Below are positions 60,664 through 64,000 of a stretch of DNA of 64,000 bases, piece after piece; the stretch's first letter is position 1; every line of letters begins with the position of its first letter. A program made the position numbers and the translations under genes. The stretch is from Bacillota bacterium (lineage in GTDB: Bacteria > Bacillota > Clostridia > Christensenellales > Aristaeellaceae): positions 1 to 64,000 of the forward strand of contig JAEWVC010000034.1 of assembly GCA_023459275.1 (NCBI GenBank), given 5' to 3'. The notes below the pieces were generated by a model. The model saw only the letters and a program-made list of their open reading frames with translations. It did no database searches and was not told the DNA's origin.

Positions 60664-61713
60664 ATGAAAAAAATCGGTGTGTTGACCAGCGGCGGAGACA
60701 GCCCGGGGATGAATGCCGCCGTCGTATCCATTTCCCGCAGCGCCGCGCTGTACGGCATACCGCTGGTGGGCATCAAACGGGGCTTCAACGGCCTTCTTCA
60801 CAAGAACAGCCGCAAGGAAGACGACCTTATTGAGTTGCAGCTGGACACAGTGCTGGATATTGCGGACCTGCCGGGCACATACCTGCGCACCGCCCGCTGC
60901 CCCGAGTTCCTGGACCCCGAGGAGCAGAAAAAGGCCGCGCAGTTTTTGAAGGATGAGGAAATCTCCGGCCTGGTGATCATCGGCGGGGACGGCAGCTTCC
61001 AGGGCGCCATGCGCCTGTGCGAGCTGGAAATCCCCTGCATCGGCATCCCGGGGACCATTGACAACGACCTGCCCTATACGGAGATGACGCTGGGCTTTGA
61101 CACGGCGGTCAACGTATGCGTGGATGCCGTACGCTCCATCCGCGCAACTTCCCGCAGCCATGACAGGCCCGCGGTGGTGGAGGTCATGGGCCGCAACTGC
61201 GGTGATATCGCGCTGAACACAGCCATCTCCACAGGCGCGGAGATCGTGGTGGTGCCCGAAGTCTCCTGGAATGTGGAATCCGTGGCCAGGCGCCTGAACC
61301 AGCTCATCGCCAAGGGGAACACCAGGGCTACGGCCATCGTGGCCGAGGGCTGCTGGAAATCCATGAAGCCCTTTGATTTCGTTTCCTTCCTGAACGCCAA
61401 CGGCAAAAAATGCTACCCCGGTGAGCCTATGTCCGCTGTGCGCTTCGCCTCCGTATTAAAGCGCAAATGCGGCATGGTGGAAGCCAGGGCCACGGTGCTG
61501 GGCTACACACAAAGGGGCGCCTCCCCCACCTTCAGGGACAGCGCCTTCGCCTTCGAGGCCGGCAACATGGCCGTGCAGCTGCTTCGGGACGGGATCAGCA
61601 ACCAGGTGATCGGCATCAAGCAGGGCAAGGTTTTCCATATGCCCATCGAGCGCGCGCTCAAATGCACCAGGCATTTCAACAAAAAGCTGTATACACTGGT
61701 GAACTCGCTGTAG
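60664..61713 (+). CDS. pfkA: 6-phosphofructokinase
   Basis: 349 residues from the ATG at 60664 with AGGAG 11 bases upstream. MKKIGVLTSGGDSPGMNAAV, then IIGGDGSFQGAM (Gly after GGD, as in ATP-dependent enzymes), PGTIDNDLPYTEMTLGFDTA with the catalytic Asp, and EVMGRNCGDIAL. The residue equivalent to Gly124 of E. coli is Tyr, a substitution seen in clostridial relatives. It phosphorylates fructose 6-phosphate in glycolysis. Single-gene unit between its promoter and the terminator at 61745. Confidence 0.95.
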   Translation: MKKIGVLTSGGDSPGMNAAVVSISRSAALYGIPLVGIKRGFNGLLHKNSRKEDDLIELQLDTVLDIADLPGTYLRTARCPEFLDPEEQKKAAQFLKDEEISGLVIIGGDGSFQGAMRLCELEIPCIGIPGTIDNDLPYTEMTLGFDTAVNVCVDAVRSIRATSRSHDRPAVVEVMGRNCGDIALNTAISTGAEIVVVPEVSWNVESVARRLNQLIAKGNTRATAIVAEGCWKSMKPFDFVSFLNANGKKCYPGEPMSAVRFASVLKRKCGMVEARATVLGYTQRGASPTFRDSAFAFEAGNMAVQLLRDGISNQVIGIKQGKVFHMPIERALKCTRHFNKKLYTLVNSL

Positions 61714-61744
61714 CGGAGACCGGCGCATTGATCCGCTCTATATC

Positions 61745-61785
61745 AACCGCCGCCCAGGCCGGAAGGCCGAAGCGGCGGTTTTTGC
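61745..61785. terminator. Bidirectional terminator between pfkA and the binding-protein gene
   Basis: AACCGCCGC/GCGGCGGTT stem (61745-61753, 61772-61780) followed by T on the + strand. Confidence 0.8.
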
Positions 61786-61814
61786 TATGTCCTGAAATCC
61801 CTCCAAGAGTGGCA

Positions 61815-63407
61815 TCAGTTGCCGAAGCTTTCGATCCCGCGCAGAAGCTCCAGCTCCCGCACGTCCCGGACGGTAGTGAACATCTTGCGGGTAAGAATGG
61901 TGCCGCTCCTGTAAAACAGGCAGATGAAGGGGGCATCCTCCGCAAATTTCTGCTGGATGGCCGCCAGGGTCTGGGCAAAGTCATCAGGGTTCGCCTTGGT
62001 GCGCAGGGCCTTGCACAGGTCGGTCATATCCTGGCTGCGGTAGCGGCAGTAATTGCCGGTGTTGCCGCTCATTAAAAGGAAGCCGGGGTCCGGCGCGAGG
62101 TCCATTTGGTAGGCCACCAGGGCCAGGTCAAAGGAGCCGGCGGACAGCTTGGCGGTAACGTTGGCGAAGGTATCGGTGATGACCCTGGCGCTGATGCCCA
62201 CCTGGGCCAGCATATCCACGATCATGTTGCCGGTTTCCACCCGGACGCTGTTGTCCGAATCCTCGTACACGTGGATGCGCAGCACCAGGTGCTTGGGTTT
62301 GTCGCTCCCGTCCACCACCTTGTCCAGGGTGCCGTCGCCGTCCAGGTCCTTCCAGCCCTCCTCCGCCAGCAGCGCCTTGGCCTTTTCCACGTCGTAGGCA
62401 TAGGCTCCCGGCGTGCCCGAATACAGCCAGTTTCCGTTGATCATGGGTGTATCCGTGCGGTCCACCATGTTCATGTACACCTGGGCGGCAATCTTGTCCA
62501 CGTTGATGGCATAGCGGATCGCCTGGCGTATTTTGAGGCTTTCCAGGGGAAAGGAGGTATGGTTCATCAGCAGCGTTTCCAGCTGCCGGGAACGGTAATC
62601 CAGCCGCAGGGAGGTAGTGCCGCTCTTGTACTGGGCGGCGGAGATGGACCTGGTGAAGACAGCGTCCACCTTGGCATATTCGTAGCTGTTGATGATATCC
62701 TTGTTGTTGGTATGGAAGGTGGCCATGATCTCCGTGACCTTGGGCGGCTGCTGCCACCAGGTGGGGCTGGCGGTAAGCCAGATGAAATCCTTGGGCTCAA
62801 ACTTGGAGATCACATACGGCCCGGTGCCCGGCGGGCTGGCCGTTTGAATGCGGTCCGCCGGCAGGATGGGAAAGTTCATGGCATACAAAAGCCCGTAGTA
62901 GGGGCGGTCCGCCTTGACCACCACGGTCAGGTCGCCGTCCGCCTTGATGCTGTCGATAAAATAGCGCAGGTTGGCGTAATAGCCCTTGTCCGTAGCTTCC
63001 TCATTCCGGGCCAGGTCCAGGATGTACTGGGCGGTGGCCACCACGTCGTTGGCCGTAAGCGGCGTGCCGTCGGAAAAGGTGATACCTGAACGCAGGTAGA
63101 ATGTCCAGGTCTTTCCGTTGCCCGTCTCCTCCCACCGCTCGCACAAAAGGGGCTGGGGCCTGTAATCGTCGTCGATGTAGACCAGGCTTTCCCAGACCAG
63201 CGGGTACAGGGAGGCCAGGTCCCGCTCCAGCGGCTTCAAGGGATATATTTCCAGTGTTTTGGTGGAAATGATGCCAATGGTCAGATCCGTGCCCACATTG
63301 GAGGCCGCGGCCCCAGAGGGCAGGATCAAAACCATGATGGAGAGAAGTGCAAAAGCTTTAAGAAGCCGCCTCTTCTTTTGTAAAGTACAAGCGTTCGTAG
63401 ATCGCAT
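61815..63407 (-). CDS. Peptide/nickel-type ABC transporter substrate-binding protein (SBP_bac_5)
   Basis: 530 residues from the ATG at 63407, overlapping the transglycosylase gene by 50 bases. N-terminus with KKRRLLKAFALLSIMVLILP signal and GAAAS cleavage, no lipobox Cys. Family motifs: PLVWESLVYIDDDYRPQPLL, CERWEETGNGKTWTFYLRSG, ITFSDGTPLTANDVV, PGTGPYVISKF and LKIRQAIRYAINVDKI. It would capture oligopeptides or similar ligands. No permease or ATPase genes are in view on this side, so it may be an orphan or a receptor-like protein. Confidence 0.87.
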   Translation of the reverse strand: MRSTNACTLQKKRRLLKAFALLSIMVLILPSGAAASNVGTDLTIGIISTKTLEIYPLKPLERDLASLYPLVWESLVYIDDDYRPQPLLCERWEETGNGKTWTFYLRSGITFSDGTPLTANDVVATAQYILDLARNEEATDKGYYANLRYFIDSIKADGDLTVVVKADRPYYGLLYAMNFPILPADRIQTASPPGTGPYVISKFEPKDFIWLTASPTWWQQPPKVTEIMATFHTNNKDIINSYEYAKVDAVFTRSISAAQYKSGTTSLRLDYRSRQLETLLMNHTSFPLESLKIRQAIRYAINVDKIAAQVYMNMVDRTDTPMINGNWLYSGTPGAYAYDVEKAKALLAEEGWKDLDGDGTLDKVVDGSDKPKHLVLRIHVYEDSDNSVRVETGNMIVDMLAQVGISARVITDTFANVTAKLSAGSFDLALVAYQMDLAPDPGFLLMSGNTGNYCRYRSQDMTDLCKALRTKANPDDFAQTLAAIQQKFAEDAPFICLFYRSGTILTRKMFTTVRDVRELELLRGIESFGN

Positions 63408-63996
63408 AGGCCGAAACCACCCTTTGTGCGTATTGCTTGGTGGGTCCATCCACCATATCGTTGATGTTGATCGTCCGCCCGTCCAGGGAATAATCCGAAT
63501 CGCTAAGCCAGCCGGAAACCTCCCCCTGGCCCGCGTGGTAGGCGCTGGCCACCAGCACCGGGTCGCCGCCGAAGCGCTGGGACAGGTAGCCAAGGTACCA
63601 GCTTCCGTAGCGGATGTTTACCTGCGGGTCGTACAAAAGCTCGTCGGAATAGGTATCCGATTCGTTGAGCTTTCCCGCGATCCAGGCGGCGGTGTCAGGC
63701 ATCACCTGCATCAGGCCCCGGGCGCCCACACGGCTTTGTGCATCGGTGCGGAAAGAGCTTTCGCAAAGCATCACAGCCAGCAGAAAGGCCGGCTTCAGAT
63801 TGTTCTCCTGGGCCGCGGCCCGGATCTGGTCCATATAGGCGGAAGGCACCGGATGCGCAGCCAGGAGCTTTTGATGGGCGGCCTCCCTGGCAGCCTGCTG
63901 CGCGGCAAGATAACCCTCCATCATTGTTTTTGCCACGGCAAGACCCGCAACCAGCACGGCCAGCACCACGGCGGCAACTTTTATCCATACGGGCAT
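63358..63996 (-). CDS. Lytic transglycosylase, SLT (Slt70-like) domain
   Basis: 212 residues, complete; the ATG is four bases from the window end. An N-terminal membrane anchor (VAAVVLAVLVAGLAVAKTMM) is followed by the SLT domain with catalytic Glu in VMLCESSFRTDAQS, ARGLMQVMPDTAAWIA and ASAYHAGQGEV. It cleaves the glycan strand of peptidoglycan to 1,6-anhydro ends. It is coupled to the peptide-binding protein downstream by a 50-base overlap. Upstream context is outside the window. Confidence 0.9.
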   Translation of the reverse strand: MPVWIKVAAVVLAVLVAGLAVAKTMMEGYLAAQQAAREAAHQKLLAAHPVPSAYMDQIRAAAQENNLKPAFLLAVMLCESSFRTDAQSRVGARGLMQVMPDTAAWIAGKLNESDTYSDELLYDPQVNIRYGSWYLGYLSQRFGGDPVLVASAYHAGQGEVSGWLSDSDYSLDGRTININDMVDGPTKQYAQRVVSAYAIYERLYFTKEEAAS

Positions 63997-64000
63997 GCGC

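Noticed and set aside
60157..61161. Long reverse frame extending the M20 gene over pfkA
   Set aside because: The frame is open to 61161, but the part beyond 60156 is antisense to pfkA and its leader and shows no family similarity. The ATG at 60156 begins the recognisable fold.

Overview
The window looks like the chromosome of a low-G+C-lineage Gram-positive bacterium (Bacillota, probably class Clostridia). The evidence is gene content and order: a DUF2232 membrane protein, rplI and dnaB in a row, a YesM/YesN-type two-component pair, a GatB/YqeY protein, a clostridial-type 6-phosphofructokinase, and strong AGGAGG ribosome-binding sites. Most of the core genome is G+C-rich. The placement below class level is inference.

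Positions 1-29.8 kb are accessory DNA built around a tRNA-Val(CAC) gene. The 5' half of this tRNA (396-422) is cut at a 10-base core, and the matching 3' half lies 15 kb away (15472-15530). The two junctions carry inverted 17-base arms. When rejoined they form a dyad of the kind used as attP by large serine recombinases. The 15-kb element A in between holds a complete spare tRNA-Val (579-654), a MATE transporter and small cargo genes, a scrambled remnant of a phage tail module (tape measure, tail spike, tail protein), a large serine recombinase (9198-10763), an AT-rich Gabija-type defence operon (gajA/gajB, 10858-14507) and a 4-fold beta flower protein. A third tRNA-Val 3' fragment at 26554-26612 ends a second block (B, about 15.5-26.6 kb). 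Block B holds element relics (a SprT-like tail, an orphan transposase-like HTH protein) and a carbohydrate cluster: substrate-binding protein, YesN/YesM regulators, two permeases and a TIM-barrel hydrolase.

From 26.6 to 29.8 kb come an SOS-controlled Y-family polymerase/YolD pair and a MazG-like pyrophosphohydrolase. The start of a paralogue of this last gene lies at the very left edge of the window. From 29.8 to 64 kb the sequence is ordinary chromosome. It holds cell-envelope genes (D-Ala-D-Ala carboxypeptidase, CapA-like protein, polysaccharide deacetylase, lytic transglycosylase, CBS/CorC membrane protein, an MFS-acyltransferase fusion), translation and replication genes (rplS, rplI, dnaB, three tRNAs for Leu and Gly), metabolism (malic enzyme, pfkA, a GH1 beta-glucosidase, M20 peptidase, AzlCD), an HTH/Ser-Thr kinase-LRR pair, and a solitary cas6 with no CRISPR array in the window.

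The most notable points are the reconstructable serine-recombinase attachment site inside a tRNA gene together with the replacement tRNA, the Gabija cassette lodged between two copies of a recombinase 3' end, the mosaic gene junctions in the phage remnant, the orphan Cas6, and a clear TetR-type operator in front of an epimerase gene.
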